NCBI GenBank assembly: GCA_017503375.1
Contig: JAFVTF010000053.1
Coordinates: forward strand, 1-59,508
From: Lentisphaeria bacterium
GTDB lineage: Bacteria > Verrucomicrobiota > Lentisphaeria > Victivallales > UBA1829
DNA: 59,508 bases
Direction of reading: 5' to 3'
Each line of letters starts with the position of its first letter. Position 1 is the stretch's first letter. Positions 26,584-35,236 of this stretch are shown here, piece by piece. Both the position numbers and the translations under genes were made by a program. Below the pieces are notes generated by a model. It saw only the letters and a list, made by a program, of their open reading frames with translations. It did no database searches and was not told the origin of the DNA.

Positions 26584-26612
26584 GACAGTACAGAAGAATA
26601 TCGAAAGATCAT

Positions 26613-26654
26613 GGGCTGTTGCAAAATCAGATTTTGCAGCAGCCCTCATTTTTT
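26613..26654 (+). terminator. Rho-independent terminator after gatB
   Basis: GGGCTGTTGCAAAATC (26613-26628) pairs with GATTTTGCAGCAGCCC (26630-26645) with one mismatch. CATTTTTT follows. The left arm shares GGGCTGTTGCAAAA with two other sites in the window. Confidence 0.85.
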
Positions 26655-26952
26655 ACAGATAAGTACGGAAGGTATTTGAATAACATACTATATATTTTTT
26701 ACAAAACAATAAAACTGACAAAATATTTGAAAAAAAATTTCGTTTATATGTAGTTGAACTATTTTCCTTTGAGTATTTATAAAAAGGTTCTGTTCCTTGT
26801 CTGGAAAGGTATTTTGATATTGCACCGCAAAAAAATGGAATGCCGCAAAATGGGTTGAGACAACCTCCGCACAAGGAGAGAACGTGAAGTAACAACAGCA
26901 TTTTGGGAATAAGGAAAAGTTAAAAAATTCAAACCATGCATAGGAGAAAAGA
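26655..26952. other. AT-rich spacer before the second algI-algJ pair
   Basis: No gene is supported here. It probably holds the promoter of the second algI-algJ pair, but I could not pick one clear -35/-10 pair. CCGCACAAGGAG near 26868 resembles a ribosome site but opens no long frame. The real site for algI is AGGAGA at about 26942. Confidence 0.5.
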
Positions 26953-28383
26953 ATGTTATTCAGCTCTATGATTTTTCTCTGGATTTTTCTGCCGGTCGTA
27001 TTTATCGGATACAGACTGCTTGGCGAAAAATACAGAAATCTGTTTTTATTGCTTGCCAGTATTGTCTTTTATGGATGGGGTGAGCCGAAAAACGTTATTG
27101 TCATGCTTGTGTCAATTCTGATTAATTACGTTTGCGGCATCTGGATTGAAAATTTTAAAGACTTCCGGAAAAAACTTTTTGTTACGGTTTGTATTGTCAT
27201 GAATCTTGGAGTCCTTGGCTACTTCAAATATATGACCCCTTCCTACGAGACCTTGAGCCAGCTGCTGAATTTGAAGTACTTTTATGACGGAGTAGCCCTT
27301 CCGATCGGAATTTCCTTCTACACATTCCAGGCGATATCCTATGTTGTTGATGTTTACAGAGGAACGATCAAAGCTCAACGGAATCTGATAGATATGGGAC
27401 TTTACATCACCTTCTTCCCGCAGCTGATCGCCGGACCGATTGTCAAATATCATGATATAGAACCTCAATTGAAAACCCGGGAATTAACACTGCAGGATAC
27501 CGCATACGGTTTTCGCCGTTTTATTTACGGTCTGGCGAAAAAAGTGTTGATTGCCAACAATCTGGCGATGATATCCGATGATATTTTTGCGATTCCGGGG
27601 AATGCATTGGATACCCCTGCTGCATGGATTGGAATCCTGGCATTCAACCTGCAGGTCTATTTTGATTTTTCCGGATATTCAGATATGGCAATCGGACTGG
27701 GCAGGATGTTCGGATTCCGTTTCATGGAAAACTTCAACTACCCCTACATCTCCACCTCCATCCGGGAATTCTGGCAAAGATGGAATATATCCGTCTTCAC
27801 CTGGTTCCGGGAATATCTTTATTTCCCCCTTGGCGGGAGTAAAAAAGGCGAATTCCGGACCTGCTTGAATATCTTTATCGTGTTTGCCGCAACGGGAATT
27901 TGGCACGGAGCGGCTCTGAACTATATGTTTTGGGGAATTTACTTCGGTATTGTTCAAATTCTGGAACGGCTCTGGCTCAAACATGTTATGGAACGGCCTG
28001 CTGCTGGAGCATTTTTCAGCAAACCGTTCTGGCTCGTGCCTTCCCATCTCTATTTCCTCCTGGTTGTTCTCATCAGCAGTATATTCTTCAAAACTCAGGA
28101 TCTGACCCACTTTGCAGAATATTTCAAAATTACATTCTTCTGGCATGACAATCCATCTCTTGCTGCCGGAGATCTTATCACCGGATGGGGTTGGGGACTT
28201 TGTATCATTGCCGCCTTGCTCTGCGGACCTCTGCAAACAATGATTCCGGCTTTGAGAAAAGCTCTTTACCGGGAAGACAAGATATATGCCGTTGAAGTCC
28301 CGTTCCTGCTGATACTCCTCGGAGTTTCCATTTTCTGCCTTTCCGGTTCAGCGTACAACCCATTCATTTACTTCAATTTCTGA
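26953..28383 (+). CDS. AlgI-like MBOAT acyltransferase, copy 2
   Basis: A 476-residue polytopic MBOAT protein, clearly paralogous along its length to the one at 14996-16399. It shares the start MLFSS, the FFPQLIAGPIVKYHDI core, YFDFSGYSDMAIGLGRMFGF and the catalytic His in GIWHGAALNY. It should pass acetyl groups across the inner membrane to the AlgJ-like partner encoded 14 bp downstream. Two complete pairs in one segment suggest duplication and perhaps two different glycan targets. Confidence 0.92.
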   Translation: MLFSSMIFLWIFLPVVFIGYRLLGEKYRNLFLLLASIVFYGWGEPKNVIVMLVSILINYVCGIWIENFKDFRKKLFVTVCIVMNLGVLGYFKYMTPSYETLSQLLNLKYFYDGVALPIGISFYTFQAISYVVDVYRGTIKAQRNLIDMGLYITFFPQLIAGPIVKYHDIEPQLKTRELTLQDTAYGFRRFIYGLAKKVLIANNLAMISDDIFAIPGNALDTPAAWIGILAFNLQVYFDFSGYSDMAIGLGRMFGFRFMENFNYPYISTSIREFWQRWNISVFTWFREYLYFPLGGSKKGEFRTCLNIFIVFAATGIWHGAALNYMFWGIYFGIVQILERLWLKHVMERPAAGAFFSKPFWLVPSHLYFLLVVLISSIFFKTQDLTHFAEYFKITFFWHDNPSLAAGDLITGWGWGLCIIAALLCGPLQTMIPALRKALYREDKIYAVEVPFLLILLGVSIFCLSGSAYNPFIYFNF

Positions 28384-28397
28384 CGGAGGATTTTCTG

Positions 28398-29615
28398 ATG
28401 AAGCAATATTTTTTATATTTGAAACGACCGGAATTCTGGCTTGTTTTCGGCTCACTTTTATTCCTGATTGCCCCGACAATTATCTGGGAAGAGTTAAAAG
28501 AGGAAGAGAGAGAAAAAATTCAAAATCATGTATTGAAGAATATACCGGAGGATGAAAGATTCAGTGAAAATCATGCTGAATTCAAAAAACCATCTCTCCA
28601 AATTACAAGATTTCAGGATTATCCGGAAGAGTTTGGTGCATATTACAATGATGCATTTCCCTTCCGGAATTATCTTGTATGGAAATCAAGAAGCATAACA
28701 ACCAGACTCAATAATTTTTTCAATCCGAATATCATTGCCGGAAAAGACGGATATTTGTTTTACACAGTTCCCGGTTCTCCGAATAATAATGAAGCCTACG
28801 ATTACACAGGAGCAAAACAATGGACTCCTGCACAAATGGATATTATTGTAAAACGGCTGGATGGCATCCGGAAAGGTTTGAAAGAAATGGATATAGATTT
28901 CTGTGTGGTCATTGCCCCCAATAAAATGGCAGTTTATCCGGAAAAACTTCCGGCGAAGCGGGCATTTGAACGTGCAGAAAAAGTCCGGGCTGAACGGGTA
29001 GTTGAATATGCAGCTGTTCATGCACCGGAATTGAAGATCAAATATCTTGATAAAGAACTCCTTGAAGCAAAAAAACAAACACCGCATCCGCTCTTCCAGT
29101 TGGAAGATACTCATTGGAACATGCTTGGCGGTTATATTTCTTTCCGGGAAATCATGAAAATGATCAATGGTCCCTCTGTTCCGGAATTGAAAAATGCCTG
29201 TGTTGTTCCGGATAAAATCATTGAAGGCGGCGATTTGAGAAATCAGCTCGGAAGCGGCAAAAAAGGAAAATACCAATACCACAAGGTAAAATTATCCGGG
29301 GTGAAAGAAGTGAAAATCGTTCCGGAAAATTCGGAAGAACGCCATCGCTGGTCAGATAATCCGGAGGCTCCGGACAAAAGAACCGTATGGTTTTACCGGG
29401 ATTCCTTCGGTGATGCCTTGCTTCCGTATATGAGTTCTGTGTTCCGGAGAATGGATTTTTTCCACCGGAATGTTCCGATCCGCAGAGTTCAATTTTCCAA
29501 TCCGGGAAAAAGACCTCATGTGGTTGTATTTCAAATTGTTGAAAGAAACCTCCGGAATCTGGATGAAGTTAATTTTGAAAGCAGAAAAAATGCCAGATTA
29601 AACCTGTTTCAATGA
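28398..29615 (+). CDS. AlgJ/AlgX-like SGNH O-acetylation protein, copy 2
   Basis: A 405-residue paralogue of the protein at 13783-14994. It has an N-terminal transmembrane segment (about residues 13-30), YYNDAFPFRNYLVW, FCVVIAPNKMAVY, LEDTHWNMLGGYISFREI (D-x-H-W-N) and WFYRDSFGDALLPY (Ser nucleophile). It has a longer charged stretch after the anchor than copy 1. It is the periplasmic partner of the AlgI-like protein just upstream (ribosome site GGAGG). Confidence 0.85.
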   Translation: MKQYFLYLKRPEFWLVFGSLLFLIAPTIIWEELKEEEREKIQNHVLKNIPEDERFSENHAEFKKPSLQITRFQDYPEEFGAYYNDAFPFRNYLVWKSRSITTRLNNFFNPNIIAGKDGYLFYTVPGSPNNNEAYDYTGAKQWTPAQMDIIVKRLDGIRKGLKEMDIDFCVVIAPNKMAVYPEKLPAKRAFERAEKVRAERVVEYAAVHAPELKIKYLDKELLEAKKQTPHPLFQLEDTHWNMLGGYISFREIMKMINGPSVPELKNACVVPDKIIEGGDLRNQLGSGKKGKYQYHKVKLSGVKEVKIVPENSEERHRWSDNPEAPDKRTVWFYRDSFGDALLPYMSSVFRRMDFFHRNVPIRRVQFSNPGKRPHVVVFQIVERNLRNLDEVNFESRKNARLNLFQ

Positions 29616-29665
29616 ATTTTCAATCCGGAAATCTCTCCTTTCAGGGAAAACATTCACTTTTCCGC

Positions 29666-29693
29666 TTGAAAAATCTGCGGAACGTGTTATCTT
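29666..29693 (+). promoter_or_regulatory. Predicted promoter of the epimerase-like gene
   Basis: TTGAAA (29666-29671), a 16-bp spacer and TATCTT (29688-29693), about 65 bp before the start codon. Confidence 0.4.
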
Positions 29694-29758
29694 ACACTTG
29701 GAACTTGGATTGACAACTGAAAATCAAACGAAATAAAAAAAACGTTAAGGAGATCAAA

Positions 29759-30907
29759 ATGTTCAGTTACACTCTGACCAGCAAAACTGTTCACAATGCG
29801 GAAGGATGGCAGATCGAAACTGATTCTGTCAATATTTTTACAACGAAAGGCGGTGCAATGACAGCACCTGTTACTTTCAAGTTTGCAGACGGAACCACAG
29901 TTCAGCCTTATCATGTCACCCCCTGGCAGGATGAAAATAAGGGCGGCATGGGAAATGACTGTCTGAAGAACCTCCGCGGCGAATTTTTCTGTCTTCCCTT
30001 CGGCGGAAACGGGGATGCTCTCAACGGCGAACTCCATCCCTGTCACGGTGAAGTCTCCGGAGAAGACTGGGTTCTCTCCGATGTCAAGGAAGAAGAAAAC
30101 AGTGTGACCATGGAATATAAATTTTCCATGAAGGCACGTGCCGGAGAAGTTACCAAAAAAATCAAACTCAATTACGGCGAAACCGTTCTTTATCTTTCCG
30201 ATACTGTTTCCGGTTCTCATGGAGATATGCCTGCCGGACATCATCCGATCATCCGTATGCCCGCTGACGGAAGCAAGATGTATCTTTCTTTCGGAAAGTT
30301 TGAAAAAGGATTCACAGCCCCCGGACTTTTCTCCAATCCTGATGCAAAAGAATATCAGTATCTGGCACCCGGAGCAGAATTCAGTGCTGTGGAAAAAATC
30401 CCCACCATTTTCAAAGAACCGGAATTTGCAGATTACTCTGTTTACCCCACACCCTACGGTTATTGCGACCTTTTCTCCGTTCTGAAGAAACCCTCTGATA
30501 CTCCGGCCTGGTCTGCAGCGGTCTATCCGGAAGAAGGATTCCTCTGGTTCGTTCTGAAAGATGCATCCGTCCTGCCCATGACAAGCGTCTGGGTTTCCAA
30601 CTCCGGAAGATTCGGAGCTCCCTGGAACGGCAGAACCTATTGTATCGGTGTGGAAGATTCCTGCTCCTACTTTGCGGCAGGTCTGAAACCTTCTGTTGAA
30701 GAAAATGAACTGAATAAGCTGGGCTTCCCCACTGCTTTGAATTTCGACAAGACCACTGAGATCCGCATGATTCAGGGGGTTGCAGAAATCCCCGCAGGAT
30801 TCGGTAAAGTGACCGATGTCCAGTTTGAAAACGGAACTGTCACGTTCCAGGATATCACCGGTAAAACAGCTACTGTCAAATGCGATTACAACTTTGTGAT
30901 GGCATAA
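29759..30907 (+). CDS. Aldose 1-epimerase-like (galactose mutarotase fold) protein
   Basis: A 382-residue protein without a signal peptide. Its fold cues fit the galactose-mutarotase superfamily: early GGAM strand, LNGELHPCHGEVSGEDW with a His pair (the family usually has a G-x-x-H motif), GHHPIIRMP in the middle and PWNGRTYCIGVEDSCSYFAAG near the end. The ribosome site is AAGGAG. Such proteins interconvert sugar anomers or bind carbohydrate. The exact sugar and activity are not visible. The stop lies 28 bp inside the next gene. Confidence 0.65.
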   Translation: MFSYTLTSKTVHNAEGWQIETDSVNIFTTKGGAMTAPVTFKFADGTTVQPYHVTPWQDENKGGMGNDCLKNLRGEFFCLPFGGNGDALNGELHPCHGEVSGEDWVLSDVKEEENSVTMEYKFSMKARAGEVTKKIKLNYGETVLYLSDTVSGSHGDMPAGHHPIIRMPADGSKMYLSFGKFEKGFTAPGLFSNPDAKEYQYLAPGAEFSAVEKIPTIFKEPEFADYSVYPTPYGYCDLFSVLKKPSDTPAWSAAVYPEEGFLWFVLKDASVLPMTSVWVSNSGRFGAPWNGRTYCIGVEDSCSYFAAGLKPSVEENELNKLGFPTALNFDKTTEIRMIQGVAEIPAGFGKVTDVQFENGTVTFQDITGKTATVKCDYNFVMA

Positions 30908-32679
30908 AAAGAAGCCGGCTCGAACTGAACGCTGTCCTGATTTTTCTGACGGCACTGGTATTTCTGTACCGTCCGGTCATGGCAGCGGGCTTCATCTCCT
31001 GGGCAGGAATCACGATCTTCACGGAAGGCCTGTTCGTGCTTCTTGCCCTGGGATTTGTCCTGTTCCGCTGGGAAACGCTCAGAGAAACTCTTAAAAATAC
31101 AGACTGGTGTTCAAAAGTCTGTCTGGGTGTTCTTCTGGCAATGGGGTTGCTCCATTGGCTTATCGGCGGATATTACCGCCCGGAATATCTCGGATTATCC
31201 CTCTTCTGGGGTGTCATTCCACTTTTCGGAGCAGTTTACCGGAATGAACTCGAACGGAAACTTCCGGCCGCGCTGGGACTTCTCTGGCTTCTGAACGTGA
31301 TTGTCTGTATTGGGACCGAAAGCTTTACCGGTTCCATGTTCGGCATTACCGGAAACTGGAACTGGAGTTCTCTTCTGCTGCTTATCACCTTCCCGTTTGC
31401 CCTGAGATGTCTCCCGCCATTCTGCAAAGGACGGAAGATTTATCTGGCCGTGATGTGGTTATTAATGCCTGTCCTGCTGATTTTTCTGCAATCGCGGGCA
31501 GTTGTTGTCTCTGCCGCAGCTGCCTTGATTTTCTGGATTTTTCTGAAATTCCGGAAACTTCGGATTCCAATGATTATATGCGGAATTCTGTTCATCATTG
31601 CAGCCGTTTTTGCAGCATATAAAATCGTCCCGGAAAAGACAAATGCGTTTTTTAAAAAAGAAATCCGGGTGGAATATTGGAAAAGTGCTGTTGAACTGAT
31701 CCGTGATGTTCCGGTTGGTGTGGGAGTTGTCAGCTTTGAAAATGCATATATTCCCTACCGGAGCGAAGAATATTTCAAAAATCCGCATTGTGCTGTCCGG
31801 GAACATCATCCGCATAATGAACTGCTTTATATTGCGGCAACACTCGGGCTCGGAGCTGTTTTGGCGTTTATAGTCTGGGTCATCAGAGCTTTGGTTGGTG
31901 CTGTCAGAGAATATGATTCCGGAATGAGCCGGAAACGGGTTCTCTTTCTGCTCGGTTTCATTGCTGTACTCTGCAACTGTATGCTGGATTTGACACTTCA
32001 CATCTGGCCGACAGGTATTCTCGGACTGCTCTTTTTCGGTATGTTTGCTTTTCCCGGAAAACGGGTTGCAGAAAAATCTTCGGATGGGCCGGCAAACCGG
32101 ATCGGAAAAACCGTTTTCTGGCTGACCATACTGTTTGCTCTTGCCAATCTGATTGGAACATTCTGCTGGGAAGCCTCTCATATTTCCATCAAAAGAATGA
32201 ATATTCCTGCCGCAAAGAAATATGCAAAAACAGGCTTGCTGTTTGCACCGGAAATTCCGAATCTGGTCTACCGTTCAGCCAATGACATGGCAATGCGTGA
32301 TCTGGATTTCTCCCTGGAACTCGTTGAGCGTTTACAGAATTCCCCCTGGGAAAATTATGCACACCTTCATGGCTTGAAATCGCTCCTTTACCGTCAGCAG
32401 AAAAAATACGAAGAGGCGATCCGGGAATCATTGCGTGAAGCAGAACTCTTTCCGCTGCAGATACGCCCCATCGTTGAAATCGTTGTACTTTACGGATATC
32501 TCGGTGTCAACGACCCGAAAGTTTATTCAGAATTAAGCAGTGAATTGCAATCAAGAATCAAAAAACGGAACCTGACTCCGGAACAGATTCAGGCGATTTA
32601 CAAAAATCCGGAATACGATATGTATCCGCACAGGATCGGAGTTGTTGTGGATGCACCAAAGAGCTGGAAATTTGAATAA
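30880..32679 (+). CDS. O-antigen ligase/polymerase-like membrane protein with C-terminal helical repeats
   Basis: A 599-residue protein with about ten transmembrane helices in the first 430 residues. It has a large periplasmic loop carrying EHHPHNELLYIAATLGLGA, the H-N-E-L-L hallmark of the Wzy/WaaL (O-antigen ligase) family. QSRAVVVSAAAALIFW precedes it. The last ~150 residues are soluble and look like TPR helices (LYRQQKKYEEAIRESLREAE). The ATG at 30880 overlaps the previous gene by 28 bp; a later start cannot be excluded. It probably joins or polymerises surface glycan chains. Confidence 0.85.
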   Translation: MRLQLCDGIKRSRLELNAVLIFLTALVFLYRPVMAAGFISWAGITIFTEGLFVLLALGFVLFRWETLRETLKNTDWCSKVCLGVLLAMGLLHWLIGGYYRPEYLGLSLFWGVIPLFGAVYRNELERKLPAALGLLWLLNVIVCIGTESFTGSMFGITGNWNWSSLLLLITFPFALRCLPPFCKGRKIYLAVMWLLMPVLLIFLQSRAVVVSAAAALIFWIFLKFRKLRIPMIICGILFIIAAVFAAYKIVPEKTNAFFKKEIRVEYWKSAVELIRDVPVGVGVVSFENAYIPYRSEEYFKNPHCAVREHHPHNELLYIAATLGLGAVLAFIVWVIRALVGAVREYDSGMSRKRVLFLLGFIAVLCNCMLDLTLHIWPTGILGLLFFGMFAFPGKRVAEKSSDGPANRIGKTVFWLTILFALANLIGTFCWEASHISIKRMNIPAAKKYAKTGLLFAPEIPNLVYRSANDMAMRDLDFSLELVERLQNSPWENYAHLHGLKSLLYRQQKKYEEAIRESLREAELFPLQIRPIVEIVVLYGYLGVNDPKVYSELSSELQSRIKKRNLTPEQIQAIYKNPEYDMYPHRIGVVVDAPKSWKFE

Positions 32680-32686
32680 GATATAT

Positions 32687-32717
32687 CGGGGCTGTTGCAA
32701 AACAACCCCGTATTTTT
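32687..32717 (+). terminator. Terminator after the O-antigen-ligase-like gene
   Basis: CGGGGCTGTT (32687-32696) pairs with AACAACCCCG (32701-32710) with one mismatch across the loop GCAA. TATTTTT follows. It lies between two convergent genes and contains GGGGCTGTTGCAAAA. Confidence 0.8.
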
Positions 32718-33513
32718 ATTTGAACAGAAAATCCGCTGCGACCGGACAGTGATCTGAAGCCTGAGTATTGATCACACGGACATTTTCAGCACTTACAGAA
32801 TCTGCCGGATAAATGCAGAGGTAATCCAGCAGCCGGCGGGGCTTCCGGGATGGATAAGACACCATTTTTCCGCTGAGATCATTGACGATTTTGAATCCGT
32901 GAGATTGTACCCTGCGAATCACTTCACTGTTATGATATGAATTGAAATCACCGCCGAAAAGAACAGGGTAATATTTTTTATCCTTAATGTATTTTGCCAG
33001 AAGATCAACACATTTCAGCCGGACAGCTTTGATTTTTGAGGTTTGCTCAAATGAAAAATGTGTTGCTATCACATAATAAGGTTTCGGGGCATGAATTTTC
33101 ACGACCAGAGCGGAGCGTGATTCAGAACCGTTGGCAGGAATATCGATCACATCCAGTTTTTCCACTTTGTGAACAGAAAGGACTGCATTTCCATAAACAC
33201 CGCCTTTGCGTTTACTTGCATAGCCGAAAGCATAATTCATTCCGAGTTTTTCCGCCAGAATCGCAGGTTGATCATCACCATTGGAACGTGCAGTTTTCAC
33301 ATCCACTTCGTTGAGGATTACCGTTTCGGCTCCGAGTTGACGGATTGCTTCTGCTGTCCGGTTCAAGTCATACTTTTTATCCATCCCGCGACCGATCTGA
33401 ATGTTATAAGTTGCAATTGTAACGGGTTTGACAGAAGTACAGCCGGAAAACAGAAGGGTTCCGATCAGGCAAACTGCAGCGGCACAGCTTTTAAAGAAAA
33501 CTGATTTCAGCAT
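32716..33513 (-). CDS. Endonuclease/exonuclease/phosphatase-family lipoprotein
   Basis: A 265-residue protein with a lipoprotein signal (CLIGTLLFSGC, Cys at about residue 25). The rest is an EEP-fold domain: IATYNIQIG at its start, ETVILNEVD (catalytic Glu), FGGDFNSY (Asp/Asn pair) and ASDHCPVAADF at the end (Asp-His). This fold cleaves phosphodiesters in nucleic acids, phospholipids or inositol phosphates. The lipid anchor points to an envelope location. The substrate is unknown. Confidence 0.88.
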   Translation of the reverse strand: MLKSVFFKSCAAAVCLIGTLLFSGCTSVKPVTIATYNIQIGRGMDKKYDLNRTAEAIRQLGAETVILNEVDVKTARSNGDDQPAILAEKLGMNYAFGYASKRKGGVYGNAVLSVHKVEKLDVIDIPANGSESRSALVVKIHAPKPYYVIATHFSFEQTSKIKAVRLKCVDLLAKYIKDKKYYPVLFGGDFNSYHNSEVIRRVQSHGFKIVNDLSGKMVSYPSRKPRRLLDYLCIYPADSVSAENVRVINTQASDHCPVAADFLFK

Positions 33514-33538
33514 AAAAAACTCCTTGTTTTAACTGTAA

Positions 33539-33580
33539 GAGGCAATTTCAAAAGTCTTTCAAGACTTTTGAAATTACCTC
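33539..33580. repeat. 20-bp near-perfect palindrome in the leader of the EEP lipoprotein gene
   Basis: GAGGCAATTTCAAAAGTCTT (33539-33558), the two bases TC, then AAGACTTTTGAAATTACCTC (33561-33580); 19 of 20 pairs match. It lies between the predicted minus-strand promoter and the start codon at 33513, so it would form a long hairpin near the 5' end of that transcript. Confidence 0.85.
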
Positions 33581-33598
33581 TGTAAGTGATAATTGGAA

Positions 33599-33626
33599 AT
33601 TATAGCATAAATTACCGGAAAAACAA
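33599..33626 (-). promoter_or_regulatory. Predicted promoter of the EEP lipoprotein gene
   Basis: On the minus strand TTGTTT (33626-33621), a 16-bp spacer and the consensus TATAAT (33604-33599). Confidence 0.55.
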
Positions 33627-33680
33627 ATAAGCATAATAAGAAATTCTGATATTATTTGGTAAAAATGTCCGGAAAATCAC

Positions 33681-33709
33681 TTGACAAATATGCTTTTTGA
33701 AATTATACT
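33681..33709 (+). promoter_or_regulatory. Predicted promoter of the small membrane protein gene
   Basis: TTGACA (33681-33686), a 17-bp spacer and TATACT (33704-33709), 31 bp before the start codon at 33741. One of the closest consensus matches in the window. Confidence 0.6.
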
Positions 33710-33740
33710 TCAGGAAGTTTAATTAACAGGAAACAGAAAA

Positions 33741-34157
33741 ATGCTGAAAATAATCATCCTTCTTTTCTACACGATTCCCCTGTTTCTGCCATGGGCTTAC
33801 TCTTTATCCATGCTGGGTTTGAGTATAATTTTGTTCATAACACTGCTGTATTACTGCATAAAACGGATAAAAATCTTCCGGGGAATACAAAAAAATACAG
33901 ATATAGACCTGTCCGGTTTTATGAGATTTCATTTTTCGCTGACGGAAAGAGAAAAATATATAATATCCCGGGAAGAGCTTGCAGGTTCGGAAAAAGAAAC
34001 CTTGAAAAGGACCATGCAAAAGAATCAGGAATTGTTTGAGCTGATCTCTCCGGAACTGGCAAAAGAATTTTTCATCTGCAATGGGAAAATTTTCATTTTG
34101 CGAATATGGCTGATTGTTACAGCCGTTCTTTCGATGTACTTCAGCAGAATCCTGTAA
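33741..34157 (+). CDS. Small membrane protein of unknown function
   Basis: A 138-residue protein I do not recognise. It has two N-terminal hydrophobic segments (about residues 3-20 and 22-42) that may form a hairpin, a charged middle (REKYIISREELAGSEKET) and a C-terminal helix (IFILRIWLIVTAVLSMYF). It has its own near-consensus promoter and an AGGAAA ribosome site, so it is likely expressed alone. It is AT-richer than its neighbours. Confidence 0.6.
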   Translation: MLKIIILLFYTIPLFLPWAYSLSMLGLSIILFITLLYYCIKRIKIFRGIQKNTDIDLSGFMRFHFSLTEREKYIISREELAGSEKETLKRTMQKNQELFELISPELAKEFFICNGKIFILRIWLIVTAVLSMYFSRIL

Positions 34158-34243
34158 AGAATATTTTTTTGTAAAAAACAGCTTAAAAAAGTTCAAAAAT
34201 GAATGAATATCAAGAGAAAAATGCAGATTTTTTCATGAAAAAT

Positions 34244-34271
34244 TTGTTTTTTTCAAAGAATGTGATATATT
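34244..34271 (+). promoter_or_regulatory. Predicted promoter of the etfBA operon
   Basis: TTGTTT (34244-34249), a 16-bp spacer and TATATT (34266-34271), about 90 bp upstream of the etfB start. Confidence 0.5.
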
Positions 34272-34361
34272 ATCATGATTTGTTATACCATACAACAACA
34301 ATAATATAGGCATGCCATCGCACAAGGCGGAGGCTGCCGGAAACAACACAAGGAGTATCCC

Positions 34362-35231
34362 GTGAGCTACACAATCATCGTGTTTGTGAAGCAGGTGCCG
34401 GACACCCAGAACATTTCCGGTGACGCAATGAAACCGGACGGAACGGTCAATAGACAGGCCCTTCCCGCAATCTTCAACCCTGAAGATTTGAACGCTCTGG
34501 AACTGGCTCTTCAACTGAAGGACCGTTATGGTGCAAAAGTCGTCGCAGCAACAATGGGCCCGCCGAATGCGGCAGAAGTCCTGCGTGATGCACTCTGCCG
34601 TGGAGCAGATGAAGCAGTTCTTCTTACTGACCGTGCATTTGCCGGTGCAGACACCCTCGCAACCAGTTATGCATTGACCTGCTGCGCCAAGGCAATCGGC
34701 AATTTTGATTTGATTCTTTGCGGACGTCAGGCAATTGACGGAGACACCGCACAGGTTGGACCGCAGATTGCAGAAAAGCTTGCACTTCCCCAGATCTCCT
34801 ATGTGGAAAACGTGGTGGAAATGGAAGGCAAGAGCGTGACAGCCCGCCGTGCGATCGAAGGCGGTTATGAAATTCTCAAGAGCCCCCTTCCCGCGCTCTT
34901 CACTGTCATTGATGCAAATGATCCGCGTCCGAAAAATGCGGTCCGCATCATGAAATACAAGAAGGCAAAGACCAAGAGCGAAGCCTCCAAGGCAGCAGAT
35001 CCCGCAGCGGAAATGGCAAAATTGGAAGCAAAAGGTCTTGTGATCAAAGAATGGTCCGCAGCAGATGTCAACGCTGATGTGAACCGTATCGGTTTTGCCG
35101 GATCTCCGACCAAGGTCAAACAGATCATGAGTGTTGTTCTCGCAGCTGGTGATTACAAGTCTGTCGAAGCAACCGAAGCCGGAGTTTCCAACCTCGTTCA
35201 TGAACTTATCGAAGACCATACTTTAGGGTGA
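34362..35231 (+). CDS. etfB: Electron transfer flavoprotein subunit beta
   Basis: A 289-residue protein beginning with GTG, with AAGGAG 6 bp upstream. Marks are IIVFVKQVPDTQ, FNPEDLNALELALQLKDRYG, the AMP/FAD-contact segment LILCGRQAIDGDTAQVGPQIAEKL and LPALFTVIDANDPRPKN. It accepts electrons from acyl-CoA dehydrogenases as a dimer with EtfA, encoded 5 bp downstream. It lies in the operon with a dehydrogenase, so the three genes form a complete fatty-acid or short-chain acyl-CoA oxidation electron path. Confidence 0.96.
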   Translation: MSYTIIVFVKQVPDTQNISGDAMKPDGTVNRQALPAIFNPEDLNALELALQLKDRYGAKVVAATMGPPNAAEVLRDALCRGADEAVLLTDRAFAGADTLATSYALTCCAKAIGNFDLILCGRQAIDGDTAQVGPQIAEKLALPQISYVENVVEMEGKSVTARRAIEGGYEILKSPLPALFTVIDANDPRPKNAVRIMKYKKAKTKSEASKAADPAAEMAKLEAKGLVIKEWSAADVNADVNRIGFAGSPTKVKQIMSVVLAAGDYKSVEATEAGVSNLVHELIEDHTLG

Positions 35232-35236
35232 TTGCC

